Origin: Thermotogae bacterium
Lineage (GTDB): Bacteria > Thermotogota > Thermotogae > B3-G13
Reading direction: 5' to 3'
DNA: 10,028 nt
Assembly (NCBI GenBank): GCA_015486095.1
Contig: WFSK01000271.1
Span: forward strand, 1 to 10,028
A model generated the notes under the pieces. That model did not search any database and was not told the origin of the DNA. It saw only the letters and a list, made by a program, of their open reading frames with translations. Shown piece by piece: positions 1 through 6,335 of the stretch (the stretch's first letter is position 1; each line of letters opens with the position of its first letter). The position numbers and the translations under genes were made by a program.

Positions 1-105
1 CTTCAAATACATCGCCATCAATCGCTTTTGAGCCGCATCTCTCATGACGATCATCTCACCGGAGTAGGAGATGAGATCTCCCGCTTTAAGTCTCTCGATC
101 TTCAA
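1..105 (-). CDS. Class I fumarate hydratase (or L-tartrate dehydratase) beta subunit, N-terminal fragment
   Basis: Partial gene leaving the window on the left; only the first 35 codons are visible. The frame contains AGDLISYSGEMIVMRDAAQKRL, split here as GDLISYSGEM and IVMRDAAQKRL, which matches the family start pattern of GD...SG.I...RDAAHKR in the beta subunit (FumA C-terminal domain / TtdB). In two-subunit enzymes this chain joins the alpha chain to form the active site for reversible hydration of fumarate to malate. The start I chose is TTG at 105-103: it directly follows an in-frame TGA, and an AGGGGA lies 9 nt before it. No ATG occurs in frame until residue 19, inside the conserved motif. 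The gene overlaps the end of the alpha gene by 20 nt, which implies coupled translation. The family's usual RDAAH is RDAAQ here. Family assignment is sure; fumarate versus tartrate specificity is not. Confidence 0.85.
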   Translation of the reverse strand, partial: MKIERLKAGDLISYSGEMIVMRDAAQKRLMAMYLK

Positions 106-913
106 TCACGATCTTCCCCTTTCGACTCAGATAGCAATCAACGGAGATAGCCAATGGGAGTGTAGCGATATGTGTTGGAAATTCCTTGATGTGAACGGAA
201 TAAGCGGTTATACCCACACCGAGACCCTGATATCCTATCCCCAACGAGTTTATCTCCCTCAAGGTCTTTTCCTCCAGTTCGGCATATTCTCGCATCGGAT
301 TCCTTTCCTTGAAAGGCATCGTTAGTGCCATTTTCGAGAGAACGATCGCCTCATCTGCGCTACCACCTATACCTATTCCAACGTTCAACGGTGGACATCC
401 GCGTGCACCGTTCTCCCTTATGTGTTCGACAACGATATCCACTATTCGCTCAGGCGTCGTTGAAGGGTTTAGCATGTATAGCCTCGAAAGGTTTTCACTT
501 CCCCCACCCTTCACGAGAAAGAGTATCTCGAGCTCATTTCCCAAGGTTGAGAAGATATGATAGACAGGCGGTGTGTTATCGTTCCTATTCCTCCTCTTGA
601 ACAGCGGGTCTTCAACCGTCGAATAACGATACGGCTGCTCCCTGTAAACCTTTCTAACGGCCTTCTCGAGAATATCATCGATGGGGTCTTCGAGACGACA
701 TCTATGCCCCATGAAGACGAAGAACTCGATGAGTCCTGTATCCTGACATAGCGGTAGTCCCGTCTTTCGAGCAACCTCGACATTCTCTTTCAAGAGATCG
801 GCAAATGGACCATCGTAATCCTCGAGAAATTCAAATGCCTCCGGATCGAAGGATGTATTTGAACGTATGAGTTCTCGTTCCAATTCAGTTATTATCTCAT
901 CCGATGCGATCAT
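86..913 (-). CDS. Class I (iron-sulfur) fumarate hydratase alpha subunit
   Basis: A 275-aa protein of the FumA N-terminal / TtdA family; this length is usual for the separate alpha subunit. It would bind a [4Fe-4S] cluster and, with the beta subunit, hydrate fumarate to L-malate in the cytoplasm. Visible motifs are LCQDTG with Cys56, KGGGSEN at 135-141, CPPLNVGIGIGG with Cys173, and PTHIATLPLAISVDC with Cys260. The three cysteines correspond to the three cluster ligands known in this family. The sequence after Cys260 (YLSRKGKIVIED) differs from the more usual C-H/W-A-x-R pattern. The ATG at 913 is the only good start: an in-frame TAA lies one codon upstream. The Shine-Dalgarno is poor, with GGAG about 14 nt away. 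The beta gene follows with overlap, so the two form an operon transcribed away from rpoN. L-tartrate dehydratase alpha is the alternative, as the two are hard to separate by sequence. Confidence 0.92.
   Translation of the reverse strand: MIASDEIITELERELIRSNTSFDPEAFEFLEDYDGPFADLLKENVEVARKTGLPLCQDTGLIEFFVFMGHRCRLEDPIDDILEKAVRKVYREQPYRYSTVEDPLFKRRNRNDNTPPVYHIFSTLGNELEILFLVKGGGSENLSRLYMLNPSTTPERIVDIVVEHIRENGARGCPPLNVGIGIGGSADEAIVLSKMALTMPFKERNPMREYAELEEKTLREINSLGIGYQGLGVGITAYSVHIKEFPTHIATLPLAISVDCYLSRKGKIVIEDRET
115..120 (-). promoter_or_regulatory. Shine-Dalgarno site for the TTG-started beta subunit
   Basis: The minus strand reads AGGGGA at 120-115, followed by 9 nt and then TTG at 105-103. 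It lies inside the last codons of the alpha-subunit gene. This spacing is what decides the TTG start, since the in-frame codon just before it is a stop. Confidence 0.6.
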
Positions 914-1028
914 TTCTTATCCAAACTCTCCAACTCCGATTCCTAAGATCATCGTACATAACTATACTTATTCTACCCCAAAAAGCGTATATTTGCATCA
1001 TGGCCTTCAGATCTGACCGCATCGATTC

Positions 1029-1093
1029 GGTAGGAGGTATATCTTGATGTGCATCGTCAATGTAAGTGAAGATGTTGCTCAACCCCACTATTT
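1029..1093 (+). repeat. Upstream leader repeat, copy 1
   Basis: First copy of an imperfect direct repeat. Shared blocks with copy 2 are GGTAGG (1029-1034), ATATCTTGATGTGC (1039-1052, a 14-nt exact match), TGT(A/G)AGTGAAGAT (from 1061) and CACTATTT (1086-1093). The blocks are offset by 125, 125, 123 and 131 nt from copy 2, so small indels have accumulated between them. An AGTG...CACT pairing inside the copy is kept in both copies. Confidence 0.65.
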
Positions 1094-1172
1094 CTTTCTC
1101 AGTAAATCGCTATCGTTGTTGAGAGGCTGTTGTGAGACTCATATAGCAAATGAGGTAGGGAACATATCTTGA
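1047..1172 (+). CDS. Possible small ORF (41 aa) in the rpoN leader
   Basis: An ATG at 1047 is preceded by a perfect AGGAGG at 1032-1037 with 9 nt spacing, better than the site in front of rpoN itself. The frame runs 41 codons to TGA at 1170-1172, beginning MCIVNVSEDV and containing RGCCETH at 26-32. The length equals almost exactly one repeat period. The TGA overlaps the ATG of a six-codon ORF (MCECCE) at 1172-1192 as TGATG. I recognise no family. It could be a leader peptide or a chance ORF created by the repeat; the strong Shine-Dalgarno is the only positive evidence for translation. Confidence 0.22.
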   Translation: MCIVNVSEDVAQPHYFFLSKSLSLLRGCCETHIANEVGNIS

Positions 1173-1224
1173 TGTGCGAGTGCTGTGAGTGAAGATTCGT
1201 CTCCTTGCTTACGCCTCACTATTT
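1154..1224 (+). repeat. Upstream leader repeat, copy 2
   Basis: Second copy: GGTAGG at 1154-1159, ATATCTTGATGTGC at 1164-1177, TGTGAGTGAAGAT from 1184, and CACTATTT at 1217-1224. GTGAG at 1186-1190 can pair with CTCAC around 1215-1219, giving a possible hairpin before ATTTTA. The copy lies about 65 nt upstream of the rpoN start. It may be a duplicated regulatory element or leader, or a decayed duplication; I cannot tell which from one genome. Confidence 0.65.
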
Positions 1225-1250
1225 TACACAAGGTGAATTGGGAAATGTAT

Positions 1251-1279
1251 TTCTGATAGAGATGTAAATAAGGTATAAT
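1251..1279 (+). promoter_or_regulatory. rpoN: Candidate sigma-70-type promoter for the rpoN operon
   Basis: A perfect TATAAT at 1274-1279 has TTCTGA at 1251-1256 as a weak -35 (3 of 6 matches to TTGACA) with a 17-nt spacer. Transcription would begin around 1286, only a few bases before the ATG at 1289, giving a near-leaderless mRNA. That would fit the missing Shine-Dalgarno. An upstream promoter is also possible, in which case the TATAAT is coincidental. Confidence 0.35.
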
Positions 1280-1288
1280 ATTATTGAA

Positions 1289-2605
1289 ATGATACATAAC
1301 AGATTGGAACAAAAACAGACCTTGAAACAAACCTTGAAGATTAATCAGCATCTTAGTTTTTCTTTAAAGATTCTGACTCTTCCCGTACAGAATCTTGAAG
1401 AATTCTTAAAAGAGGAAGAGGAAGAGAATCCCCTATTGGTTGTAGAAGATAAAGAGGATAACGTAACATTAGAAGATAGATCGAATGTACCCAATACCGA
1501 TAATACCTATATCGATGATCCGGGATATGATTATATATCAAATATACCGGCACCATCCAATACGTTCGTAGACTTTCTCATAGATGAGATCGATAGGACT
1601 AATTTCTCGGATGAAGAACTTCTCATCGCTGAGAATCTCGTTTACTTCCTCGATGAACAAGGCTTTCTGAGAGAAGATGTCGGATCGCTGGCGAAAAAAT
1701 TAAACGTTCCCGAAGATCGCATTAGAAACATTGTGGAAAAGCTGAAAACACTCGAACCCATAGGGGTCTTCTCTCGAGATCTGGTAGAGTGCCTTTCTCT
1801 ACAGACCGATGACCCCATCTTATCCCAGATCATAAAGGAAGACCTCGACAATGTAGCGAATAAACGATATGAGTATTTGAAAAAGAAATACCTTTTTTCG
1901 CAAAGAGAATTAGAAGTATATCTTGAAAGATTAAGGTCGCTTAATCCAATACCTTCTAAAGGTTTTGATACATCCTACACTACTCGATTTGTTATTCCCG
2001 ATCTCGAAATAAACAGGCTATATACTGATTACATTGTTATCGTTAACAAGAGATATGAACCCCGCCTATGTGTAGATGAATATTACGAAAATATCTTGAA
2101 AAATGGTGATGAAATGACCAAGGAGTTCATAAAAGATAAGCTGAAAAGGGCGAAAGATCTGATAGATGCCTTTGAAGAACGAACTAATACATTACGTGCG
2201 GTTGGAGAAGCAATAGTCGAATTTCAGCATGACTTCCTGGATAACGGAATTCTTTATCTAAAACCCATGACTCTTGAAGATGTGGCAAATCGTGTAGGAC
2301 ATGCTATTTCCACTGTGAGCAGGGCTATTAATGGAAAGTACGCATCTACCCCACGCGGTATTTACCCACTCAAGTATTTCTTTTCTGGAGGTATAAGAGG
2401 GAAAAGGGGAAACATAATGAGTCGTGTATCTGTAAAAAAAATGATAGAAGAAATCATCGAAAGAGAAGATAAATCACATCCGTACTCTGATGAAAAGATA
2501 AGTGAGATCTTGAAGGCTAAAGGTATATTTATTTCAAGGCGTGGTGTTACGAAGTATAGGAAAGAACTCGATATTCCTTCATCTTCGAAGAGGAAAAAAT
2601 TGTAA
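1289..2605 (+). CDS. rpoN: RNA polymerase sigma-54 factor RpoN
   Basis: A 438-aa sigma-54, slightly shorter than the roughly 480 aa of the E. coli protein. It directs core RNA polymerase to -24/-12 promoters that need AAA+ activators. Region I is residues 1-50, with an L/Q-patterned segment (LKQTLKINQHLSFSLKIL) ending in ENPLL, the typical form. An acidic linker spans about 51-90 and the core-binding domain about 95-280. The DNA-binding HTH is around 326-350 (MTLEDVANRVGHAISTVSRA, matching the family's DIA..VG...STVSR). The RpoN box at 416-424 reads SRRGVTKYR in place of the canonical ARRTVAKYR, keeping both arginines, V, K, Y and R. An in-frame TAA lies eight codons before the ATG, so the start cannot be far upstream. 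No good Shine-Dalgarno is present: the nearest AGG is 15 nt away. It heads the operon and overlaps thiN by 1 nt. Family identity is very sure. Confidence 0.96.
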   Translation: MIHNRLEQKQTLKQTLKINQHLSFSLKILTLPVQNLEEFLKEEEEENPLLVVEDKEDNVTLEDRSNVPNTDNTYIDDPGYDYISNIPAPSNTFVDFLIDEIDRTNFSDEELLIAENLVYFLDEQGFLREDVGSLAKKLNVPEDRIRNIVEKLKTLEPIGVFSRDLVECLSLQTDDPILSQIIKEDLDNVANKRYEYLKKKYLFSQRELEVYLERLRSLNPIPSKGFDTSYTTRFVIPDLEINRLYTDYIVIVNKRYEPRLCVDEYYENILKNGDEMTKEFIKDKLKRAKDLIDAFEERTNTLRAVGEAIVEFQHDFLDNGILYLKPMTLEDVANRVGHAISTVSRAINGKYASTPRGIYPLKYFFSGGIRGKRGNIMSRVSVKKMIEEIIEREDKSHPYSDEKISEILKAKGIFISRRGVTKYRKELDIPSSSKRKKL

Positions 2606-3261
2606 TGAATAGGGCTTTCATATTCTCCAATGGCAGTTATGGGAAAGCAGATTTTTACCTCAAAAGGTTATCTGAAGAAAGGCGTTATGTGATCGGGGTA
2701 GATGGGGGAGCTAATTTTTTAATGAGATTGAATGTAATACCAGATCTCATTATAGGAGATATGGATTCTATAAAAGAGGATGTCTCGAATCACTTTCAGA
2801 GGCTGGGGGTTTTATTCTTGAAATATCCTAAGAATAAAGATGAAGTGGATACAGAACTGGCTTTGCAATGGTGCGTTAAAAAAGGGTATAATGTGGTTAG
2901 CATCTTCGGCTGGTTAGGAACACGAGTGGATCACAGCATAGCTAATTTGTATTTACTGAAATTTGGTCATAAGAATGATGTTAAAATAACTTTAGAAGAT
3001 GCCGAAAGTGAAATATTTTTGGTGGACAAAAATATCTGTTTAGATGCATTTGTTGGTCAAAGATGGTCTATTCTACCGTTCGGTGGAATAGCTAAAGGGG
3101 TTAGATTAAAGGGCTTTGAATATGAAGTAGATGGTAGAGATATGAATATGTCTCATCCTTACGGTGTCAGTAATAGGGCGATCAAAGAACATGTGGAAAT
3201 CGATGTAAGGGAGGGGATTCTTTTGGTGATCAGATACAGGAAGAAGTGTGATATTCCATGA
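2605..3261 (+). CDS. thiN: Thiamine pyrophosphokinase (thiamine diphosphokinase)
   Basis: A 218-aa cytoplasmic enzyme that transfers pyrophosphate from ATP to thiamine, giving thiamine pyrophosphate and AMP. The length is normal for bacterial TPK. Motifs in order are DGGAN at 33-37, GDMDSI at 51-56, KNKDEVDTELAL at 76-87 (the family's KD..DTE.AL), GWLGTRVDHSIANL at 102-115 (usually G..G.R.DH...N) and GVSNRA at 187-192 (family GxSN). The usual GGR before DH is GTR here, a mild deviation. The start ATG shares its A with the rpoN TAA stop (TAATG), and its stop overlaps the next ATG (ATGA), so translation is probably coupled on both sides. It implies the cell salvages or finishes thiamine through free thiamine. 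No TPP riboswitch is visible upstream. Confidence 0.93.
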   Translation: MNRAFIFSNGSYGKADFYLKRLSEERRYVIGVDGGANFLMRLNVIPDLIIGDMDSIKEDVSNHFQRLGVLFLKYPKNKDEVDTELALQWCVKKGYNVVSIFGWLGTRVDHSIANLYLLKFGHKNDVKITLEDAESEIFLVDKNICLDAFVGQRWSILPFGGIAKGVRLKGFEYEVDGRDMNMSHPYGVSNRAIKEHVEIDVREGILLVIRYRKKCDIP

Positions 3262-3836
3262 TATTCGGATTGATAAGTGACACGCATGGTTCTGTATCGG
3301 CATGGACAAAATCAATGGCTTTATTTAAGAAGGCGAACTGCGAATACATCATTCATATAGGAGATGTATTATATCATGGACCCAGAAACCCCTTGCCAGA
3401 TGATTACGATCCAAAAAGACTCGCCGAGTCTATTGTTGAAGCTGATCTTCCTGTACACATAGTTCATGGAAACTGCGATGCGGATATAGATGCCTTGCTT
3501 TTACAACTGCCGCACTTGCCGAAGGTTGTATTTGAAGTTATAGAAGGTTGGAAGTTTTTGGCGGTACATGGAGAAGATTTTAATGATGAGAAGGAATTAG
3601 CAACGTTTGGTAAAAGATTTGGAGCAAATGCGATCTTGTTTGGCCACATTCATATCCCTGTATTCGAATTCCAAAAGAATGGTATCTATACGATAAATCC
3701 TGGAAGTTGCGCACTTCCAAAGGGAGAAGGAATACCTTCCATTGCTGTTGTCCAAGTAGAAAGGAGGGATATTCGAATTCATTTCTTGGACATAAGGAAT
3801 GGAGAAGAATTCAGAGAAGAAATAATTAAGAGATAA
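3258..3836 (+). CDS. yfcE: YfcE-type metallophosphodiesterase
   Basis: A 192-aa calcineurin-like phosphodiesterase of the YfcE/MJ0936 family, a compact single-domain type. The metal-binding set is complete: Asp8 and His10 (SDTHG), Asp36 (GDVLYHGPRNPLP), Asn72 (GNCD), His104 (VHGE), and His130 and His132 (GHIHIPV). The GDVLxHGPRNxLP block is characteristic of E. coli YfcE itself, so the match is closer than to the general family. YfcE hydrolyses artificial phosphodiesters in vitro with Mn2+; the true substrate is unknown. The gene starts inside the thiN stop (ATGA). After the stop, 14 nt carrying a strong GGAGGTGA lead to the DUF4912 gene. There is no signal peptide, so it acts in the cytoplasm. 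Confidence 0.93.
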   Translation: MIFGLISDTHGSVSAWTKSMALFKKANCEYIIHIGDVLYHGPRNPLPDDYDPKRLAESIVEADLPVHIVHGNCDADIDALLLQLPHLPKVVFEVIEGWKFLAVHGEDFNDEKELATFGKRFGANAILFGHIHIPVFEFQKNGIYTINPGSCALPKGEGIPSIAVVQVERRDIRIHFLDIRNGEEFREEIIKR

Positions 3837-3838
3837 CT

Positions 3839-3846
3839 GGAGGTGA
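3839..3846 (+). promoter_or_regulatory. Strong Shine-Dalgarno before the DUF4912 gene
   Basis: GGAGGTGA, the best ribosome-binding site in the operon, lies 4 nt (7 nt from the GGAGG core) before the ATG at 3851. Neighbouring genes rely on overlaps or weaker sites, so this gene may be translated independently and more strongly than those around it. Confidence 0.6.
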
Positions 3847-3850
3847 GTAT

Positions 3851-4744
3851 ATGCTTGTAGAAAAGAAGAAGAAAGAACTTCTCAAAATGGCAAGGGGTTT
3901 GGGTCTAAAGGGTATTCATCACTTGAAGAAATCGGATATCGTAGAAAAGATGAAAGAAGTGGTATTAAATTTTGTCGAAGACGAGAAGACTACCAAGAAG
4001 CAACTCAACAAGATCGCAAGTGCTTTAAAAGTACGTTATTATGCGAAGTTGCAAAAAGAGATACTAAAAGAAAGATTGAGAAGTCTCTTCACTACTCAAC
4101 GAGAAGTTCCTGCCCCAAAGATCAAGGCAAGTTTGTCTAGTAGTAGCATTTCGGCAACCAGAATAAAGAAACCTTTAAAGGTTTCCCCAGAATATGAGGA
4201 AAAACCATTACCAAAGACCTACGACACCGATAGATTAGTATTGATGCCAGTTAATCCCTATTGGGTGCACACATACTGGCAATTATCTGGCAAAACCCAG
4301 ACGAGGATAGAGAATCAATTGAAAGATGGTGTAAAACCTATCTTGAGGGTGTACGATGTTACTTTCATAGAATTCAATGGGAGCAATGCGCACAGAACCC
4401 TCGAGGCAACGGTGAACCTTGATACCAATAAATGGTATATGAATGTTCCGTTTCCCAATGCTTCCTATATCGCTGAATTGGGCTTGAAATCTCCGGAAGG
4501 CAGATTTATTCCTCTTCTGAGATCGAACGTAGTAAAGACACCGAGAGCAAGTGTATCTTCTAAATCAGATGTAGAATGGTATGATTTGAAGAGGAGACGT
4601 CGCATTACATATGAGCCTACAGGAAAGGGTGTAAACATAGTAGAAAGGCTATTCATACTTTCTTCAGCAGAATTCGTAGAGCGCTATAAAAATATAACGG
4701 GTTATTCCGGTGGTGGTTCTTTCGCAAGATATTTAGAGAGGTGA
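3851..4744 (+). CDS. DUF4912 protein with tandem SAP/Rho-N-like N-terminal repeats
   Basis: A 297-aa soluble protein without signal peptide. The first about 80 residues form two similar helical units, roughly 5-38 and 46-80. They share a pattern of K-x-L-x-K-x-A-x-x-L-x-hydrophobic, then L-x-K-x-x-hydrophobic-x-E/K, which resembles SAP or Rho N-terminal helix-extension-helix modules. A Ser/Lys-rich linker follows (about 85-112). The DUF4912 domain spans about 122-232, with YDTDRLVLMPVNPYWVHTYW, ILRVYDVT and YIAELGL, then a basic C-terminal part containing KRRRR at 247-251. DUF4912 proteins are often found beside GH57 glucan enzymes; the function is unknown. The gene lies 7 nt before the GH57 gene, and its last codons carry that gene's Shine-Dalgarno (AGGTGA), so the two products probably work together. 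A DUF4912 fold handling glucan, with the N-terminal units binding nucleic acid or protein, would be a guess. Confidence 0.82.
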   Translation: MLVEKKKKELLKMARGLGLKGIHHLKKSDIVEKMKEVVLNFVEDEKTTKKQLNKIASALKVRYYAKLQKEILKERLRSLFTTQREVPAPKIKASLSSSSISATRIKKPLKVSPEYEEKPLPKTYDTDRLVLMPVNPYWVHTYWQLSGKTQTRIENQLKDGVKPILRVYDVTFIEFNGSNAHRTLEATVNLDTNKWYMNVPFPNASYIAELGLKSPEGRFIPLLRSNVVKTPRASVSSKSDVEWYDLKRRRRITYEPTGKGVNIVERLFILSSAEFVERYKNITGYSGGGSFARYLER

Positions 4745-4751
4745 AAGGGCG

Positions 4752-6335
4752 ATGCCCACTGGATATCTGATGATCGTTCTACATGCCCATCTGCCTTTTA
4801 TTCGGCATCCTCAATATGAGGAATTCATGGAAGAACGATGGTTATTTGAAGCGATGATAGAGACATACATACCTCTTTTACAGGTCTTTGAAAGGCTCGA
4901 AATGGATAAAATAGATTTCTACATCACCATGTCTCTTACACCACCGTTATTGGAGATGCTAACTGATAAGGTGCTTCAGCAGAAATTCCGAAGGCATCTG
5001 GATAAGCTGATAGATCTCTCGAAGAAAGAAGTATCTTATACCAAAAACACCCCATTCAATCTGCTTGCTCTCTATTATGAAAGGATATTTAATGAGGAAA
5101 AGAAGACGTACGAACGTTACAAAGGCAACTTGGTAAATGGCTTTAAAAGGTTTGCGAAAGAGGGTAATTTGGAACTCATAACGTGTGCCGCAACCCATGG
5201 TATTCTTCCTTTTATGAGAGAATATCCAGGTTCGATAAACGCTCAATTGAAGATAGGGATTCAAACTCATAAAAGGCATTTAGATATTGCTCCCAGAGGA
5301 ATGTGGTTGCCAGAATGTGCATATTTTTCAGGGCTCGATAAGTATATGAAGAATGCCGATATCGAATACTCATTCTTAGATACGCATGGCATCGTTTATG
5401 GAGAGCCGAGACCGTTATACAGTACTTATGCCCCTGTTATTACCCCAAACGAAGTGATCTTTTTCGGCAGGGATCTCGAATCATCAGAACAAGTTTGGAG
5501 CGCTACTACTGGCTATCCTGGTGATTTTTCCTATAGAGAGTTCTACCGCGATATAGGCTTCGATAGACCTTACGAGTATATAAAAGATTATATAGATAGA
5601 TCTGGTGAGAGGATAAACACAGGGATAAAGTATTACAGGATAACTGGGAAGGTTTCTTTGAGTAATAAGGAAACATACGATCCTCAAAAGGCGTTGGAAA
5701 CTGCACGGCGCCATGCGGATGATTTCATCTATAAGAAGGAGTTACAAACGAAGCGTCTCTCTCAGCAGATGAACGATATTCCCCCTGTTATAGTCGCTCC
5801 GTACGATGCTGAGTTATATGGTCATTGGTGGTATGAGGGTCCGAAATTCTTGGAATTCGTTCTGAGAAATGCGGATAGTTCTGATGTGGTGAAAACGATA
5901 ACTCCCTCACAATATCTCAGTAAGATAAGTAAGATACAGATAATGGAGGTTGCCCCCTCTTCCTGGGGGGCAAATGGATATTACGAAGTTTGGTTGAACG
6001 GTTCTAACGATTGGATATATCCTCATCTTCACGAGTTAGAAAACAGGATGGAGAACTTAGCGGCTACTTATGAAAAACCCAAGAATATTGAGAAGAAGAT
6101 CTTAAATCAGATGGCAAGAGAATTGTTGCTTGCTCAGAGTAGTGATTGGGCGTTTATAATGTCCACCGATACTACTACGAGATATGCCCGAAATAGGACG
6201 AGAGTGCACATAAATAGATTTTTGAAGCTGAATGACGATCTTGTGAGCGGTAGGTATGACCTGGGATGGTTAAAAGAAGTATCCTGGGAAGATAACATCT
6301 TTCCGGATCTGGATTACAGAGTCTTCAGAAGATGA
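4752..6335 (+). CDS. GH57 family 1,4-alpha-glucan branching-type enzyme (DUF1957 C-terminal domain)
   Basis: A 527-aa cytoplasmic protein of about the usual size for GH57 branching enzymes. All five GH57 conserved regions are visible: HAHLPF at 11-16, ATHG at 147-150, WLPECAY at 185-191 with the expected nucleophile Glu188, APYDAELYGHWW at 349-360 with the expected acid/base Asp352, and SSWGANGYYEVW at 403-414 followed by WIYPHLH at 421-427. The spacing of Glu188 and Asp352 is close to that of the characterised archaeal and Thermus branching enzymes. These enzymes cut an alpha-1,4 glucan and rejoin it through an alpha-1,6 link, so the cell probably makes glycogen-like polymer or modifies maltodextrins. 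The C-terminal about 110 residues form the helical DUF1957-type domain. The start follows AGGTGA by 8 nt. The stop overlaps the wecB start as ATGA. No catalytic residue is missing. A different alpha-glucan specificity cannot be excluded. Confidence 0.93.
   Translation: MPTGYLMIVLHAHLPFIRHPQYEEFMEERWLFEAMIETYIPLLQVFERLEMDKIDFYITMSLTPPLLEMLTDKVLQQKFRRHLDKLIDLSKKEVSYTKNTPFNLLALYYERIFNEEKKTYERYKGNLVNGFKRFAKEGNLELITCAATHGILPFMREYPGSINAQLKIGIQTHKRHLDIAPRGMWLPECAYFSGLDKYMKNADIEYSFLDTHGIVYGEPRPLYSTYAPVITPNEVIFFGRDLESSEQVWSATTGYPGDFSYREFYRDIGFDRPYEYIKDYIDRSGERINTGIKYYRITGKVSLSNKETYDPQKALETARRHADDFIYKKELQTKRLSQQMNDIPPVIVAPYDAELYGHWWYEGPKFLEFVLRNADSSDVVKTITPSQYLSKISKIQIMEVAPSSWGANGYYEVWLNGSNDWIYPHLHELENRMENLAATYEKPKNIEKKILNQMARELLLAQSSDWAFIMSTDTTTRYARNRTRVHINRFLKLNDDLVSGRYDLGWLKEVSWEDNIFPDLDYRVFRR
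5950..5973 (+). repeat. GC-rich perfect inverted repeat inside the GH57 gene
   Basis: TTGCCCCC at 5950-5957 is perfectly complementary to GGGGGCAA at 5966-5973 with an 8-nt loop. It is the most GC-rich hairpin in an AT-rich gene. It falls on the codons of the conserved A-P-S-S-W-G-A motif and has no T-run after it, so it is not a normal terminator. Confidence 0.5.

Larger units (their letters stand above)
914..1288. other. Divergent intergenic region between fumarase and rpoN
   Basis: These 375 nt must hold the promoters for the fumarase pair (leftward) and probably for the rpoN operon (rightward). No tRNA, known riboswitch core or strong terminator is visible. In particular there is no TPP-riboswitch-like core, although thiN lies downstream. 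The main structure is an imperfect direct repeat (1029-1093 and 1154-1224) with small ORFs. For the leftward promoter the best I see is a minus-strand TAGAAT at 975-970 with a weak ATGCAA 17 nt upstream of it, which is too weak to list separately. A short inverted repeat CTCAT/ATGAG with a 7-nt loop sits at 1138-1154. Confidence 0.8.

Noticed and set aside
315..330. Sigma-54-like -24/-12 site on the minus strand (TGGCAC, N5, ATGCC)
   Set aside because: The match is good, but it lies inside the fumarase alpha coding sequence where the bases encode M-A-L-T-M-P. It is over 200 nt before the next gene start, which already has a coupled start. It is probably chance.
897..1088. Minus-strand 63-codon ORF upstream of fumarase alpha
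   Set aside because: It starts at GTG without a Shine-Dalgarno, overlaps the fumarase start and has a composition unlike a protein. Its resemblance to the ORF at 1139-1351 (AHQD..PT) comes only from the DNA repeat.
914..1288. TPP riboswitch controlling thiN
   Set aside because: I looked for the conserved THI-box core and saw none; thiN is also internal to the operon, directly overlapping rpoN.
1139..1351. Minus-strand 70-codon ORF overlapping the rpoN start
   Set aside because: It runs antisense through the conserved region I of rpoN, with no family similarity and no ribosome-binding site.
2434..2441. Run of eight A in rpoN as a programmed frameshift site
   Set aside because: The frame is intact on both sides with the RpoN box downstream, and no stimulating structure or alternative frame product is seen.
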